NCBI RefSeq assembly: GCF_023100805.1
Contig: NZ_CP095855.1
Location: forward strand, 7,667,001 to 7,731,000
Length of the DNA stretch: 64,000 bases
Direction: 5' to 3'
DNA from: Chitinophaga filiformis
Lineage (GTDB): Bacteria > Bacteroidota > Bacteroidia > Chitinophagales > Chitinophagaceae
Shown: piece by piece, positions 63,148 through 64,000 of the stretch
Position numbering within the stretch: position 1 is the first letter of the stretch
How the letters are laid out: each line of letters starts with the position of its first letter
Position numbers and translations under genes: made by a program
The notes under the pieces: generated by a model
Told to the model about the DNA's origin: nothing
Database searches by the model: none
Seen by the model: the letters and a program-made list of their open reading frames with translations, nothing else

Positions 63148-63200
63148 GCCATACCTGCCAGCATTCATCAAAACCATATGAATATTAAAAACTTGCCAGC

Positions 63201-64000
63201 ATGAGAATGAATTGTAGAAACCTGTTAGTGGCACTGTGCCTGTGCGGCACACAATCACTGGTAGCACAGGATATACACCTGTCCCAGTTTTATGAAACTC
63301 CGATCTTACGTAATCCGGCCCTCATAGGGCTGTTTAATGGAGACTATCGTATCCAGGCCGTATACAGAAATCAATGGAACAGCGTTACCATACCATACCA
63401 GACAGGCGCATTAAGTGCCGAGATGAAGTTCCCGGTAGGAAGTAGTGAGGACTTCGTGACTGCCGGTATCCAGTTCACGTACGACAGGGCAGGCACTGCC
63501 CGCCTGCAGTCGGTACAGGCATTGCCGGCTGTCAATTACCACAAGTCCCTGAGCCAGGACAAAAGCATGTTCCTGTCGGTGGGCTTTACCGGTGGTATAG
63601 TGCAGCGCCAGTTCGATGCTACCAAACTGACCTTCAACAACCAATATACCGGCGGCCAATACGACCCTACGGCGCCTACAGGCGAAGAGGGCCGGCTGGC
63701 ACTGCGCGGATATTCTTACCTGGACGCAGGCGCAGGTATCAGCTTCAATAGCACCCTCGGTGCAGATGAGCAGGTTACCTATTACCTGGGCGCCGCCCTG
63801 TTCCATTTTAACCGTCCAAAGCTGTCCTTCTTTAAGGATGCGACCATTGCCCTGGATCCCAAGTTCACCGTTAACGCGGGCATTACCTTCCCGCTGCAGG
63901 AAAGGCTGAAATTCATCGCCCAGTACAATGAGATCCACATGGGCGCCTATTCAGAATACCTGGGTGGTGCATTGCTGGGTTACAGCCTGTACGACGACGG
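63201..64000 (+). CDS. PorP/SprF family outer-membrane protein (partial at window end)
   Basis: 266 codons are visible and the frame is open at the right edge. A signal peptide (CLCGTQSLVA, then QDIHLSQFYETPILRNPALI) and the following NPALIGLFNGDYRIQAVYRN are diagnostic of the PorP/SprF family. The body is a predicted beta-barrel of glycine/aromatic strands. SprF-like proteins help secrete or attach type B CTD proteins such as SprB; here it follows the giant PKD protein by 53 bp, a conserved pairing in Bacteroidota. The full length (about 300-340 residues) would end just outside the window. Confidence 0.93.
   Translation, partial: MRMNCRNLLVALCLCGTQSLVAQDIHLSQFYETPILRNPALIGLFNGDYRIQAVYRNQWNSVTIPYQTGALSAEMKFPVGSSEDFVTAGIQFTYDRAGTARLQSVQALPAVNYHKSLSQDKSMFLSVGFTGGIVQRQFDATKLTFNNQYTGGQYDPTAPTGEEGRLALRGYSYLDAGAGISFNSTLGADEQVTYYLGAALFHFNRPKLSFFKDATIALDPKFTVNAGITFPLQERLKFIAQYNEIHMGAYSEYLGGALLGYSLYDD

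Overview
The window looks like chromosomal DNA from a member of the Bacteroidota, most likely the Chitinophagaceae (Chitinophaga-like). Evidence: two SusC/SusD pairs, a PKD-repeat protein with a gliding-type (type B, type IX secretion) C-terminal domain followed by a PorP/SprF gene, flexirubin-type DarA/DarB enzymes, Bacteroidota-style promoters (TTG-N19-TAnnTTTG), and few Shine-Dalgarno sequences. I found no rRNA, tRNA, insertion sequence, prophage or CRISPR array.

Layout. 1-3457 (minus): the end of a flexirubin/dialkylresorcinol cluster (BtrH-like protein cut by the window edge, a small protein with an HTH-like tail, darB, darA). 4109-8742: methyltransferase, GIN-domain protein, guaA and a periplasmic-binding-protein-like lipoprotein. 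9340-20117: a ligase-associated DNA repair set (exonuclease, ATP-dependent ligase, Lhr-like helicase, PdeM nuclease, histone-deacetylase-fold enzyme), interrupted by about 4 kb of unrelated genes (Lrp regulator, secreted protein, LD-carboxypeptidase, two related lipoproteins). 20120-27832: a leader-bearing protein of unknown function, a LexA-like XRE/S24 repressor, two membrane proteins and a dinB-dnaE translesion pair. 27904-30750: aspartate kinase, an Ldh-type oxidoreductase and a DUF3467 protein. 30841-40376: two tandem susC-susD pairs. 40830-43957: a helix-hairpin-helix outer-membrane protein and an uncharacterised barrel-like protein, separated by degenerate tandem repeats. 44107-48669: housekeeping genes (dNK, trpS, gatC, two ABC ATPases including lolD, cobalamin adenosyltransferase, DUF2795). 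48961-49620: a nested tandem array of REP-like hairpin elements. 49713-58054: fabI, recN, a TPR protein, a zinc-ribbon coiled-coil protein, Nif3-like protein, M32 carboxypeptidase and a rhodanese-thioredoxin protein. 58276-64000: the giant PKD protein and a partial porP/sprF.

The strongest new signal is a pair of matched operator regions. Upstream of the XRE/S24 gene (22049-22083) and upstream of dinB (23487-23520) there are two tandem copies each of a 15-bp palindrome, ACTAA-N5-TTAG(T/C), with centres 19-20 bp apart. The repressor keeps LexA-type cleavage residues (Ala99-Gly100, Ser136, Lys175), and one site covers the predicted -7 element of its own promoter. I infer a self-cleaving SOS-type switch controlling a DinB/DnaE mutasome whose DnaE has lost its PHP metal ligands. 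Other notable items are the nested REP array with a solo relative at 928-982, the tandem lipoprotein pair, a candidate exported or toxin-like protein at 20120-21091, and the degenerate repeats at about 42866-43180.
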